This document shows positions 17,409 to 26,773 of a stretch of 64,000 bases of DNA, piece by piece. Origin of the DNA: Rhizobium cauense (GTDB taxonomy: Bacteria; Pseudomonadota; Alphaproteobacteria; Rhizobiales; Rhizobiaceae); assembly GCF_019511525.1 (NCBI RefSeq), contig NZ_JAEUAT010000014.1, positions 62,001 to 126,000 of the forward strand, given 5' to 3'. The translations under genes and the position numbers were made by a program. The first letter of the stretch is position 1; the number at the start of each line of letters is the position of its first letter. The notes under the pieces are model-generated. The model was not told where the DNA came from. It ran no database searches and saw nothing but the letters and a program-made list of their open reading frames with translations.

Positions 17409-18836
17409 ATGACGGAACGCAAATTGAAAGTCGGCTTGTTTGGAATTGGCCTGGCAACATACTGGCCCCAATTCGAGGGGCTAGAGCAAAGGCTTTCGGG
17501 CTATGTCATGCAGATGGCCGAGAAACTGTCCCGTCCTGATATCGACGTCATCAATCTTGGCCTGATCGATACGCCAGAAAAAGCACTTGATGCTGGTCAT
17601 CTCTTTCGTGAAGCGGATGTCGACATTATTTTTCTGCACGTCACCACCTATGCGCTGTCATCGACGGTCTTGCCGGTCGTTAGGCGAGCCCGGGTTCCTG
17701 TTGTCATCCTGAACCTGCAGCCGGAAGCGGCGATCGATTACCGAACCTTCAACGACCTCGGGGACCGCACAAGGATGACCGGCGAATGGCTTGCCCATTG
17801 CGGCGCCTGCCCGGTACCGGAAATCGCCAACGTTTTCCGCCGGTCACGCATCGCGTTCCATCAGATCACCGGCATGCTGCACGGCGACGAGGAGGTCGAT
17901 CGGGAAGTCGCCGACTGGATCGATGCGGCGCGCGTCGCTCATGTAATGGCACACAACAGACTGGGCGTCATGGGCCACTACTACAACGGCATGCTCGATA
18001 TTTACTCCGACCTCACTGCCCACGCGGCGGCTTTCGGCACACATATCGAAGTCGTCGAGATCGACGAATTGGCACGCCTGCGAAGGGAAGTGACGGAAGC
18101 GGACATCACGAGCTTGCTCGCAGTGATCGGGGAAGAGTTCGACATCGATCCGGACTGTGATCCAGTCGAGCTGCGCAGGGCAGCCAAGACGGCCGTAGCG
18201 CTCAGCAAGTTCATCGATGCCAGGAAACTCGGCTCCCTTGCATATTACTATGAATCCACACCCGGCCATGAGCATGAAGACGTGATCACCTCGGTCATCG
18301 TCGGTTGCTCTCTCCTGACGGCACAAGGCATACCGGTTGCTGGTGAATACGAGATCAAGAACGTGCACGCCATGAAGATCATGGACAGTTTCGGCGCTGG
18401 CGGATCCTTCACCGAATACTACGCCATGGATTTCAACGATGATGTCGTCCTCATGGGCCACGACGGGCCTGGCCATATCATGGTCGCCGAAGGAAAGACA
18501 AAAATCCGGCCTCTCAAGGTCTATCATGGGAAGGTCGGATCAGGCGTCAGTGTCGAAATGTCCGTCAAGCATGGGCCGGTGACGCTCCTTTCGGTGGTCG
18601 AGCGCGAGGGGCGCATTGTTCTCTTGTGTGCTGAGGGACAGTCGGTTCCAGGGCCGATCCTGGAGATCGGCAATACCAACAGCCGCTATAAGTTCCCAAT
18701 CGGCGCGCGTCGTTTCGTCGAGAATTGGAATGCCGAAGGCCCGGCGCACCATTGCGCAGTCGGCGTCGGACATATCGCAACAAAAATCGGAAAACTCGGC
18801 AAGCTTCTGGATCTCGAGGTGGTCCAGGTCTGCTGA
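17409..18836 (+). CDS. L-arabinose/L-fucose isomerase-like protein
   Basis: 475 aa from ATG 17409; the frame is open 34 codons further upstream without family resemblance. The fold and metal-ligand pattern match aldose isomerases of the AraA/FucI group: an N-terminal Rossmann-like half (VGLFGIGLATYWPQFEGLEQ, IIFLHVTTYALSSTVLP) and a C-terminal half with GEYEIKNVHAMKIMD, FTEYYAMDFND, GHDGPGH and a late His pair (PAHHCAVGVGH), which correspond to the Glu/Glu/His/His manganese site. It is divergent enough that the substrate may not be arabinose. First gene of an operon with a CUT2 importer; likely converts the imported sugar. Confidence 0.8.
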   Translation: MTERKLKVGLFGIGLATYWPQFEGLEQRLSGYVMQMAEKLSRPDIDVINLGLIDTPEKALDAGHLFREADVDIIFLHVTTYALSSTVLPVVRRARVPVVILNLQPEAAIDYRTFNDLGDRTRMTGEWLAHCGACPVPEIANVFRRSRIAFHQITGMLHGDEEVDREVADWIDAARVAHVMAHNRLGVMGHYYNGMLDIYSDLTAHAAAFGTHIEVVEIDELARLRREVTEADITSLLAVIGEEFDIDPDCDPVELRRAAKTAVALSKFIDARKLGSLAYYYESTPGHEHEDVITSVIVGCSLLTAQGIPVAGEYEIKNVHAMKIMDSFGAGGSFTEYYAMDFNDDVVLMGHDGPGHIMVAEGKTKIRPLKVYHGKVGSGVSVEMSVKHGPVTLLSVVEREGRIVLLCAEGQSVPGPILEIGNTNSRYKFPIGARRFVENWNAEGPAHHCAVGVGHIATKIGKLGKLLDLEVVQVC

Positions 18837-18904
18837 ACAGGCTCAAGCAGGACCGTGACCCTAATCGTCCGGGAGAACAGATCAACAGGTGAGGAGGACC
18901 TGAC

Positions 18905-19966
18905 ATGGTAATGTTGAATTCGAAAGATCGATCTCGCAGACACGGCCTGCGTGGAATGGTTTTTGCAGCCACTCTTGCGCTCGCCGGCCAGACAGTGAGT
19001 GCTGCCGAGATCCATCTCGACGCGCCCGCGCCAACCCCACCTGTCGAAGTGGCAAAGTTCGAGCCCATCGCACCGGACAGCGCCAAGGGCCTGACTCTCG
19101 GCTTTACGCAGCTCATTCTTGGCGTTCCGTTCACCGACGCCCTGCAGCGCGGCATGGAAAAGGCATCCGAGACTGCCGGCTTCAAGCTTGTAACCTGCGA
19201 TTCCAAGATGGACGCGGCGACGGCACTTGCCTGTGTCCGTCAGTTCAAGACGCAGAACGTCGATGGTCTCGTAACCTTCCAGGCGGATGCCGCAGCTGCC
19301 GCCAATATCTGCGCCGAGGGTCCGAAGGTTCCGGTCATTGCCATTGATATTGAACAGAAGCCATGTGAGACCGCCTTCGTCGGCGCAGCCAATTCCTATG
19401 CCGGGGAAATCGTCGGCCACGAGCTTGGCATGTATTTCGCAAAGAACTTCAATTGCGAATATGATGCTTTCGTCTCGCTGGAATCGACGGCTGTAGGCGT
19501 CGTCAACGATCAGCGCATGGGCGGTATCCGCAAAGCCTTCGAGGCCGTCTGCGGACCGGTCCAAAATCTGCGCATCATCGACACCGGAGCCGGCGGCCAG
19601 GCCGACGCTGCACAGCGCCAGGTTACCGACACGTTGACTGCGCTTCCGGGGGCAGCCAAGGTCATCACGGTCGGCATCAACGAAGACGTGATCACGGCGG
19701 CACTGGCGGCTGCGCGCACTCAGGGTCGAACACAGGACCTTTATCTTGGTGTTCAGAACTTCGATCCGGACAATTGCCAGATCTGGACCGCGCCGCATTT
19801 CATCGCAACGGCTGCGTATTTCCCGGAGCGTTATGCCGATCTGATCGTTCCCAATCTGGTCAAGGCCATCAAGGGCGAGAAGATCAACAACCAGATCCTG
19901 GTTCCACACGAGCTGATCACGCCTGAAAATATCGCCAAGGTCTATCCGGAGTATGCCTGCAAATGA
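18905..19966 (+). CDS. ABC sugar-binding protein, CUT2 (ribose type)
   Basis: 353 aa with a signal peptide (residues about 1-36, ending VSAAE). The mature protein starts its first lobe at LGFTQLILGVPFTDALQRGMEKA, matching the Peripla_BP_4 pattern; GVVNDQRMGGIRKAFE lies in the second lobe. A GAGGAGG site precedes the ATG. Unlike the other binding-protein genes here there is no hairpin after it: its stop overlaps the ATPase start by 4 bp. Confidence 0.9.
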   Translation: MVMLNSKDRSRRHGLRGMVFAATLALAGQTVSAAEIHLDAPAPTPPVEVAKFEPIAPDSAKGLTLGFTQLILGVPFTDALQRGMEKASETAGFKLVTCDSKMDAATALACVRQFKTQNVDGLVTFQADAAAAANICAEGPKVPVIAIDIEQKPCETAFVGAANSYAGEIVGHELGMYFAKNFNCEYDAFVSLESTAVGVVNDQRMGGIRKAFEAVCGPVQNLRIIDTGAGGQADAAQRQVTDTLTALPGAAKVITVGINEDVITAALAAARTQGRTQDLYLGVQNFDPDNCQIWTAPHFIATAAYFPERYADLIVPNLVKAIKGEKINNQILVPHELITPENIAKVYPEYACK

Positions 19967-21462
19967 CCGCCGACTTCCTTGCCGTACGCGGCATCCGGAA
20001 ATCGTTTGGCCCGGTTGAGGTCCTGCATGGCGTGGACCTTGACCTTGCCGCCGGAACGATCACCGCGCTCCTCGGAGAGAACGGTGCCGGCAAATCGACC
20101 TTCGTACGTATTCTGGCCGGTGACCACCGGCCAGACGAAGGAACGATATCCGTCGACGGCAAGGCATCTTCCTTCCACGGGGTGGGCGATGCAAGGCAGG
20201 CCGGCATAAGGCTAATAGCTCAGGAAATTGCCGACGCCCCGACGCTTACGGTCGCCGAAAACATCGTTCTCGGCACATGGCCGACCAAACGCGGCCTTCT
20301 CGATCCTCGAGCCATGAACAGGATGGCGCGTGATGCACTCGATCTCCTCGGTGCCGACCTGCCGCTGACGGCGAAGGTCGCAAATCTAAGACTCGGGGAG
20401 CGTCAGATCATCGAGATCGCCCGGGCCACGATCGGCGCCTCGAAATGCATAATTTTCGACGAGGCGACCGCCGCCCTCTCGGACGCCGAAGCGCGCAAGC
20501 TCTTTCAGCTGATCCGTCGCCTGGCCAAGCGCGGTGTCGCCGTTCTCTACATCACCCACAGGCTCGATGAGGTCTTTGCACTGGCCGACCGGGTCTGCGT
20601 GCTTCGTGATGGTCGCGTTTCACTTGATCGTCCAACGACTCAGGTCGACCCGGAACAAGTGATCGAGGCCATGGTTGGACGCGCTATCGCCCATTCCCGC
20701 CATTCGGTTCCGGCGTCCTCGCCTTCGGCAAGGGCCATTCTTGAGGCTGAACGGCTGGGATCCGATGCATTTTCGGACATTTCCTTTTCGCTGCGACCCG
20801 GCGAGATCCTCGGCATGTACGGCAAGGTCGGCTCCGGCGTTCAGGAGCTTTCAGCGTCGTTGGTGGGGGCAAGCTCGTTCGACAGGGGCGCGCTTCTGCT
20901 CGACGGCAAGCCTGTGCGCTTCCGTAACCCGGCCGAGGCAATCGACGCTTCCATCGGGCACCTGCCCGCCGACCGTGCCACAGAGGGTCTGCTGCGCACG
21001 ATGACGCTCGCTGAAAACCTGTCGGCGCCCAGCTGGTCGCGACTTTCGCGCTGCGGCATGTTGAGGGCCGAGCGGCTAAGTGCAGCCTACAGCCGCTGGC
21101 ATCGAGAGCTGCGCATCAAAGCAGAGCCGACCGGCACCCAGACCATCACAGAATTGTCCGGTGGCAATCAGCAGAAGGTCCTGCTTGGCCGCTGGCTGGA
21201 GGCCGGCTCCAGGATCCTCGTTCTGGCCGAGCCGACACGCGGGGTCGACGTGGGCGCCCGACAGGAGATCTATCGCGTTCTTGCTGACCTGGCATCCAAG
21301 GGCCATGCCATCATCATCGCGACGTCCGACTACGAGGACATTAATGCAGTCGCCAGTCGCGCGCTGGTCCTGGTTCGTGGGCAGCTGATCGCGGAAATTC
21401 CGCATGACCGTATTTCGACCGAAACCCTGACCGAAGCCGCGGGAGGCGGTGTCCATGCATGA
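19963..21462 (+). CDS. ABC sugar ATPase, RbsA/XylG type (double domain)
   Basis: 499 aa with two fused ATPase domains. First domain: Walker A GENGAGKST (residues 38-46), signature LRLGERQIIEIARA, Walker B IIFDEATAALSD. Second domain: degenerate Walker A at GKVGSGVQE, signature LSGGNQQKVLLGRWL and LAEPTRGVDVGA. This asymmetric pattern is normal for CUT2 ATPases. Overlaps genes on both sides and powers the permease at 21455. Confidence 0.93.
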   Translation: MTADFLAVRGIRKSFGPVEVLHGVDLDLAAGTITALLGENGAGKSTFVRILAGDHRPDEGTISVDGKASSFHGVGDARQAGIRLIAQEIADAPTLTVAENIVLGTWPTKRGLLDPRAMNRMARDALDLLGADLPLTAKVANLRLGERQIIEIARATIGASKCIIFDEATAALSDAEARKLFQLIRRLAKRGVAVLYITHRLDEVFALADRVCVLRDGRVSLDRPTTQVDPEQVIEAMVGRAIAHSRHSVPASSPSARAILEAERLGSDAFSDISFSLRPGEILGMYGKVGSGVQELSASLVGASSFDRGALLLDGKPVRFRNPAEAIDASIGHLPADRATEGLLRTMTLAENLSAPSWSRLSRCGMLRAERLSAAYSRWHRELRIKAEPTGTQTITELSGGNQQKVLLGRWLEAGSRILVLAEPTRGVDVGARQEIYRVLADLASKGHAIIIATSDYEDINAVASRALVLVRGQLIAEIPHDRISTETLTEAAGGGVHA

Positions 21463-22456
21463 CAAGCTTCAATCCGAGTCCATCACCGCGATGACGGATA
21501 TCGACGCAAATGGCGACAAGATCAGCTTCTGGCGCAGGACACCGGAATCAGCCGCGCTGCTGGCCTTCCTGCTGGCCGAGATCGTCTTCTTCTCGCTAAG
21601 CTCACCGTACTTCCTGACGTGGGGAAACTGGGTCAACGTGATCACCGCTCTGTCGATCACTGGCGTCCTTGCGGCTGGTGGAACGATGCTCCTGATTGCC
21701 GGCCAGTTCGATCTGTCGGTCGGCAGTGGCGTTGCCTTTGTTGCACTTGTGATGGCCCTGACTGTCAACAGTATTGGAATCGTTCCGGCAAGCGCTCTGG
21801 CGTTGCTCGTCGGCATGGGTATTGGCGTCATCAACGGCTTCCTGGTCACCAGGATCGGCGTCAACGCACTGATCACCACGCTTGGAACGTTGGCGATCTT
21901 CCGCGGCCTGACGCAATCGATCGGCGGCGGCAAGAACATGCTGATCGCGAACTTCGACTGGGCGATATGGCGCCCATTCTTCAACATTCCGCTTTCCGCG
22001 CTGGTCTTCGTTCTGGTTGCCATCGTTGTTGGCGTTGTCCTCAAGCGCACGGTTTTTGGCAGATCCATCTATGCGATCGGAGCCAACGAGAATGCAGCGC
22101 GATTGGTGGGGATCAAGACGAAACGCGTGGTATTTCTAAGCTTCCTGCTGTCAGGCGCGTTCATCGGTCTCGGCGGGCTGATGAGCGCATCGCAGCTCGG
22201 ATCGACGTCTGGCACGACAGGTCTTGGCCTGGAACTTGCGGTTGTCACAGCTGTCATCCTCGGCGGGACATCGCTCAAGGGCGGCACCGGTTCGATGTTC
22301 GGCACGGTGATCGGTCTTTTGATCGTCGGCGTGCTGAACAATGGTCTGACGTTGATGAACATCAACTCTTCATGGCAGCAGGCCGCCACCGGTTTTCTGC
22401 TCATTCTTGCCGTCTCCTTCGATCAGCTGCGGCAGCGACTCGTCGGGGGGCGTTGA
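21455..22456 (+). CDS. ABC sugar permease, RbsC type
   Basis: 333 aa from ATG 21455, which has GGGAGG eight bases upstream; the GTG at 21449 is too close to that site. About eight to ten hydrophobic segments with GTMLLIAGQFDLSVGSGVAF, the RbsC hallmark, and IYAIGANENAARLVGIKTKR. Overlaps the ATPase stop by 8 bp and leads, ten bases after its own stop, into the CocE-type gene. Confidence 0.92.
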   Translation: MHDKLQSESITAMTDIDANGDKISFWRRTPESAALLAFLLAEIVFFSLSSPYFLTWGNWVNVITALSITGVLAAGGTMLLIAGQFDLSVGSGVAFVALVMALTVNSIGIVPASALALLVGMGIGVINGFLVTRIGVNALITTLGTLAIFRGLTQSIGGGKNMLIANFDWAIWRPFFNIPLSALVFVLVAIVVGVVLKRTVFGRSIYAIGANENAARLVGIKTKRVVFLSFLLSGAFIGLGGLMSASQLGSTSGTTGLGLELAVVTAVILGGTSLKGGTGSMFGTVIGLLIVGVLNNGLTLMNINSSWQQAATGFLLILAVSFDQLRQRLVGGR

Positions 22457-22465
22457 GAAAAGATC

Positions 22466-24190
22466 ATGACGATAGAAGCAAGCTTCAGGCTGCTCGACAA
22501 TCTCGATGTGGCAATGCGGGATGGTGTCATTCTGAAGACCGACATCTGGCTACCCGCAACGCAAGAGCCCTGCCCGGTTTTACTCCAGCGGACGCCTTAT
22601 CGTAAGGAAACGCCATTCGGCTCGCAATATATTTCGGCGCTCGAGTTCCAGGCGGCACTGCGACAAGGCTTTGCTATTGCAGTCCAGGACACGCGCGGGC
22701 GTTATCAGTCAGGTGGCGATTTCATTCCTTTCGAGCAAGAGGGTCGAGATAGCGCCGATACGATCTCCTGGTTGACGGGCCAGTCATTCTGCGATGGAAA
22801 AGTGGCCATGTTCGGCGCGTCCTATGTCGGCGCGACCCAGGTTCTTGCACTGTCCGAGAACCCAGTCGGCCTGAAAGCGATTGCGCCACAGTTGACAACT
22901 GCACGCCATGGCGAAACCTGGATGTATCGCGGCGGCGCGGTTGAACTTGCCTTCCTGCTGCTATGGGTGATCGAGTCGCTCGGCCCCGACCACATTGAAC
23001 ACCGCACCACGGCTATGCCTTCAGATATCCGAAAGCGCGCTCAGGCCTTGCTCGAAAAAATGCGTGAGGATCCGGCGGCTGCCTTTGCCCGGCTCCCCAT
23101 CCTTGATGGAGCGATCGCAGAGCTTGCACCATACTTGAATGACTGGTTCGACCCGCAGGCAATCAGCGGCAAGCGCCCATCTGACAGCAGAGACTGGGTC
23201 GGGACGAGCCAGACAGCCATGCTCGTTGTGGCAGGCTGGAATGACATCTTTCTCGAGGGCTCACTCGAACTCTTCGAAAAGGCAAAGTCACGCTGGGCAG
23301 GCAAAAGCCAAATGCCCGACCGCCTCATCATAGGACCCTGGTCTCACGGAAATCCGAGCGACTGGCAGGGTCAGGAGTGGCTCGGCTATGGTGCGTCGAC
23401 AGCAGAGTTGCCTGGAGAAACCCTGGCCTTTTTTGACAGCGTGCTGGATGGAAGGCAACCGGCCTCATCTGCGGTACGCTACTTCCGTTCGGGATCGAAT
23501 AGCTGGCATGCCGCAGAGGATTGGCCGCTGCCGGATACGATCAATGTGCCACACTTTCTCGATTGCGGCCGCAGCGCTCTTTCTTCCACATTGGGGTCAA
23601 AGGCAAGCAGCACATACACGTCCGATCCATCAAATCCGATCCCAAGCCTCGGGGGCGCGACCTTCCTTCCCGGCCTCCTTCAGGGACGCAATTCCGGCCC
23701 GATCGACCAGGCGACGATTGAGGCACGCGATGACGTCCTGGTCTTTACAGGACAGCCGCTTCGCGACGACCTTGACGTGACGGGGCTTGTTACAGCCAAG
23801 CTCTTTGTCGCCTCTTCGGCGACTACCTGCGACTGGACAGCGAAGCTTTGCGAGGTGGATCCTGACGGCAGGAGCCTTGGCATTGTTGATGGTATCTTGC
23901 GATGGGAGCCTGCGGGCGCATGCGAAGAGCCCGTTGAGATCGTCGTTCGGCTCGGGCACATCAGCCGTTTGTTCAAGAGGGGGCATCGACTGAGGCTCCA
24001 GGTCGCCTCGTCAAATTTCCCACGCTTCGATCGCAATCCACAGTCAGGCGTGGCGCCGACGCTTGCCAAGGCATCGGATTTTGTCCCCGCAAAACAGCGG
24101 GTGTTTTCAGGACCTGCATGTCCGAGCTGCCTCATCCTCCCAGTCGTGCAGGTGACCTCCCCCCCGGCCAGGTCACTGACCGGGTTGTAG
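22466..24190 (+). CDS. CocE/NonD-type serine hydrolase (peptidase S15 group)
   Basis: 574 aa. The alpha/beta-hydrolase core has the N-terminal DGVILKTDIWLP, QDTRGRYQSGG and the nucleophile motif GASYVGATQ with Ser119; a late LIIGPWSHGN contains the His. The C-terminal jelly-roll domain (about 370-574) contains DLDVTGLVTAKLFVASSATTCD, as in cocaine esterase and X-Pro dipeptidyl peptidases. Members cleave esters, acylated compounds or X-Pro peptides. Here it closes a sugar import operon, so it may de-esterify an acylated sugar (inference). No signal peptide is seen, so it acts in the cytoplasm. Confidence 0.85.
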   Translation: MTIEASFRLLDNLDVAMRDGVILKTDIWLPATQEPCPVLLQRTPYRKETPFGSQYISALEFQAALRQGFAIAVQDTRGRYQSGGDFIPFEQEGRDSADTISWLTGQSFCDGKVAMFGASYVGATQVLALSENPVGLKAIAPQLTTARHGETWMYRGGAVELAFLLLWVIESLGPDHIEHRTTAMPSDIRKRAQALLEKMREDPAAAFARLPILDGAIAELAPYLNDWFDPQAISGKRPSDSRDWVGTSQTAMLVVAGWNDIFLEGSLELFEKAKSRWAGKSQMPDRLIIGPWSHGNPSDWQGQEWLGYGASTAELPGETLAFFDSVLDGRQPASSAVRYFRSGSNSWHAAEDWPLPDTINVPHFLDCGRSALSSTLGSKASSTYTSDPSNPIPSLGGATFLPGLLQGRNSGPIDQATIEARDDVLVFTGQPLRDDLDVTGLVTAKLFVASSATTCDWTAKLCEVDPDGRSLGIVDGILRWEPAGACEEPVEIVVRLGHISRLFKRGHRLRLQVASSNFPRFDRNPQSGVAPTLAKASDFVPAKQRVFSGPACPSCLILPVVQVTSPPARSLTGL

Positions 24191-24243
24191 GATCCAGCAC
24201 CGACGTGACGGACCGTTCTGAAAGCGCCCCGCTGTCAAAACAG

Positions 24244-24264
24244 GTCAGGCGAAGATCGCCTGAC
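24244..24264 (-). terminator. Hairpin between convergent genes
   Basis: A 9-bp perfect stem (GTCAGGCGA / TCGCCTGAC) with a 3-nt loop sits between the ends of the CocE-type and LacI genes. On the minus strand it is followed by CTGTTTTG, a modest U-tract, so it fits best as the LacI terminator. Confidence 0.6.
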
Positions 24265-25272
24265 TCAGGCTGATCCCCTGGCGACGAGGGTGCAGGGCAG
24301 TCTCTCAACACGAGGCTCCAGCTTTTCACCGCGAGACAGGCCGAGAATGGCCAGTCCGGCCTGGTGACCGAGTTCCTTCAACTCCATATCGATCGTCGTC
24401 AAAGGTGGACGCGTCTGCTTCGAGACGACCTCCCAGTTGTCGAAACCGACAACGGCAATGTCACCCGGAATGGAAATATCCCTGTCTCGCAGGGCATCGA
24501 TAACGCCACGCGCAATCTCGTCGCTACCACAAAAGATCGAGTCAGGTCTTGGCCCCGGTCGCGCAAACACCCTCTCGATCGCCGCATGGCCCCATTCCTC
24601 GGACCACTCCCCAAACATGACCTGTGCCGAGGCGCCGACGATCTCGTGGTAGGCTTCGGCCCGGATGCGAGCCGCACGGTAGTTCTGCTCACCGGTAATG
24701 TGCAGTATCCGCGACCGGTTCAGTCCTTGAAGATGTTGAACGGCCAGGCGCGCGCCTTGCGCGTCGTCCGGATGAAAGCTGACACTGCCCGACGGTCCCT
24801 GCGCGAATGCGTAGACGACAGGTATGTTCAGCTTGGTCAGCTCTGGAGGCGGCTCCAGATCGATACGCGTCGCGGTAAAAATAATGCCGTCGACCTGTCT
24901 GTCGAGAAGTGCCTCGAGGTGCAATCTCGAAAGGCGCGGATCGTTGTTGGTGGCACACAGAAAGAGAGAGACACCGTGATCCACCAAGATTTCAGACACA
25001 CCCGCCGCCATTGGCAGCGTCAGTCTGCCATAGGTATCGTTGGTCAGCATGCCTATTGCGTGGCTGCGCCGTGTTAGCAACCCACGCGCGAGTGCATTCG
25101 GACGGAAACCGAGCTCGTCAGCAATCCGCCTGACTTTTTCACGTGTCTCCGGATTGGTTCGCCCGGTGCCGTTGAGGGCATTCGAGGCCGTCGAAATGCT
25201 CACGCCGGCGGCCTGCGCCACATCGCGGATTGTATGGCGTCCGCCGCCTGGTTGCTTCAAATCAGCCTCCAT
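24265..25272 (-). CDS. LacI family regulator of the GH127 operon
   Basis: 335 aa. HTH at about 15-38 (TIRDVAQAAGVSISTASNAL) with the LacI hinge helix ALARGLLTRRS, then a periplasmic-binding-like effector domain (DGIIFTATRI, FCGSDEIARGVIDALRDR, VVGFDNWEVVS). The ATG at 25272 has little upstream support; GGAGG inside its second codon is well placed for a TTG four codons later, so the true start may be 25260. Divergent from the CUT1/GH127 operon, with twin operators in between. Confidence 0.9.
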   Translation of the reverse strand: MEADLKQPGGGRHTIRDVAQAAGVSISTASNALNGTGRTNPETREKVRRIADELGFRPNALARGLLTRRSHAIGMLTNDTYGRLTLPMAAGVSEILVDHGVSLFLCATNNDPRLSRLHLEALLDRQVDGIIFTATRIDLEPPPELTKLNIPVVYAFAQGPSGSVSFHPDDAQGARLAVQHLQGLNRSRILHITGEQNYRAARIRAEAYHEIVGASAQVMFGEWSEEWGHAAIERVFARPGPRPDSIFCGSDEIARGVIDALRDRDISIPGDIAVVGFDNWEVVSKQTRPPLTTIDMELKELGHQAGLAILGLSRGEKLEPRVERLPCTLVARGSA

Positions 25273-25282
25273 TTAACTGTCA

Positions 25283-25300
25283 TGCTAAAACCTTTTAGCA
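25283..25300. promoter_or_regulatory. LacI-type operator 1
   Basis: TGCTAAAACCTTTTAGCA: 8-bp perfect arms around a CC centre, 10 bases upstream of the drawn LacI start. Confidence 0.75.
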
Positions 25301-25313
25301 GAAATAATGTTGA

Positions 25314-25331
25314 TGTTAAAAGGTTTTAGCA
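25314..25331. promoter_or_regulatory. LacI-type operator 2
   Basis: TGTTAAAAGGTTTTAGCA, the same site in inverse orientation with one arm mismatch. The centres of the two operators are 31 bp apart, about three helical turns, which favours cooperative binding on one face. Confidence 0.72.
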
Positions 25332-25440
25332 AAAAGCTGCCTAGAGAGCGTCTCCGACCTGTCGACATAAAAAATTTTCTCAACTAACGTCGTCTCCGTT
25401 CTTAGGCCCGAAGGGGCAATATAATAGAAGGGGAACACGC

Positions 25441-26685
25441 ATGTTACGTCTTAAATCGACAATTGCTGCTGTCGCATTGCTGGCAAGTTCTTCCCTCGCC
25501 AATGCCGAGGAAATCACGCTATGGGTGCGCACATCGTCCGGCGCGGTACTACAGGGGCTGGCCGAAAAATACAACGCTACTCATTCCGACAAGGTCAACG
25601 TCACGCAGATCACCGCCGAGCAGATGGTACCAAAACTCGGCGCGGCCATCGCTGGCGGAGCTGCACCGGAAGGCGCCGTCCTCGACCTGATCTACTTGCC
25701 GACCTTTGCAGCCAGCGACAGCCTTGAAGACATTTCCGGCTTCGTCAAGGACCTCCCCTACGCGGATGCCCTGAGCCCTTCGCATATCCGCCTGGCGACC
25801 TATGATGGCAAGATTTACGGTGTTCCTGCGCTGCCCGATGCCTCGATCATCGCTTACAACACTGACCTCTTCAAGAAGGCGGGCCTTGACCCCGACAAGG
25901 CACCAGCGTCTCTGGACGAAATTGCCTCTGCCGCCAAAAAGATCCATGCGCTCGACAAGGAAACCTACGGCTTCTATTTCGTTGCCAATTCCGGCAGTTG
26001 GCTGATTTACGACTTCCTGCCGCACCTGTGGGCAGCGAATGCCGATGTCTTGAGCGACGACGGCCGGACTGCCACCGTAGATACTCCTGCACTGCGTGAA
26101 ACCATCTCAGCCTATCGCGACATGTGGCAGGCTGGCGCCATCCATCCGACGTCGCGCTCAGGCAACGGCAACAATGCCGTCGAAGCCTTCGCCTCCGGCA
26201 AGGTCGGCATCCTCATGACTGGCTCCTACATCGTCAACCTGCTGACGAGCAAATACCCAGACATCAAGTTTGCTGTCGCGCCGATCCCCGGCCCCAAGGG
26301 CGGTGCGTCGAGCTTTGCTGGTGGTGACAGCCTGGCACTCATCAAGGGCATCAGCGACGAAAAGAAGAAGGTCGCGCTCGACTTCGTCAAGTTCTACATG
26401 GAACCCGAGCAGCAGCTCTACATCACACAAGAATCCGGAATGCCGTCGCGCACCGATCTTGCTAAGGAAGCTTACGCCAAGTTCGATCCGCGCAACCTGA
26501 CCGCCTATGACATTCTGGCCAAGGCGCGCACACCTTACACCTTCTCCTCGGACGAATTGTTCGTCAGCCGCACCGGCCCGTTCCTCAACCTGATCCAGGG
26601 TACTATCTTTGGCGAGGACGTCGATGGCTCGCTTAAGAAGGCGCAGGACGACTTCACCAAGATCCTCGAACGCACCAATCCCTGA
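25441..26685 (+). CDS. ABC sugar-binding protein (CUT1) of GH127 operon
   Basis: 414 aa, with a signal peptide of 22-23 residues ending LANAEE. Family 1 pattern: ITLWVRTSSGAVLQGLAEKY, a VPALPDASIIAYNTDLFKKAGLD core and FASGKVGILMTGSYIVN. First gene of the operon behind the twin LacI operators. By position it should capture arabinosyl oligosaccharides for the GH127 enzyme, which is inference. Confidence 0.9.
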   Translation: MLRLKSTIAAVALLASSSLANAEEITLWVRTSSGAVLQGLAEKYNATHSDKVNVTQITAEQMVPKLGAAIAGGAAPEGAVLDLIYLPTFAASDSLEDISGFVKDLPYADALSPSHIRLATYDGKIYGVPALPDASIIAYNTDLFKKAGLDPDKAPASLDEIASAAKKIHALDKETYGFYFVANSGSWLIYDFLPHLWAANADVLSDDGRTATVDTPALRETISAYRDMWQAGAIHPTSRSGNGNNAVEAFASGKVGILMTGSYIVNLLTSKYPDIKFAVAPIPGPKGGASSFAGGDSLALIKGISDEKKKVALDFVKFYMEPEQQLYITQESGMPSRTDLAKEAYAKFDPRNLTAYDILAKARTPYTFSSDELFVSRTGPFLNLIQGTIFGEDVDGSLKKAQDDFTKILERTNP

Positions 26686-26693
26686 TTCCGCTT

Positions 26694-26725
26694 TGCGGGG
26701 CCTGCGCTGTCGCGCGTGCCCCGCA
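26694..26725 (+). terminator. Intercistronic hairpin after binding-protein gene
   Basis: TGCGGGGC pairs with GCCCCGCA; inside, GCGC pairs with GCGC across a TGTC loop with a 2x2 internal bulge. It lies 8 bases after the binding-protein stop, before the MalF-type gene. Confidence 0.6.
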
Positions 26726-26773
26726 TCCAGACGGCTGCGAAGCAGCGGCTTCTTAAAGTCTCAAGGAACGACA

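Noticed and set aside
21619..22605. 328-codon plus frame inside the RbsC-type gene
   Set aside because: Arg/His-rich shadow with no hydrophobic segments.
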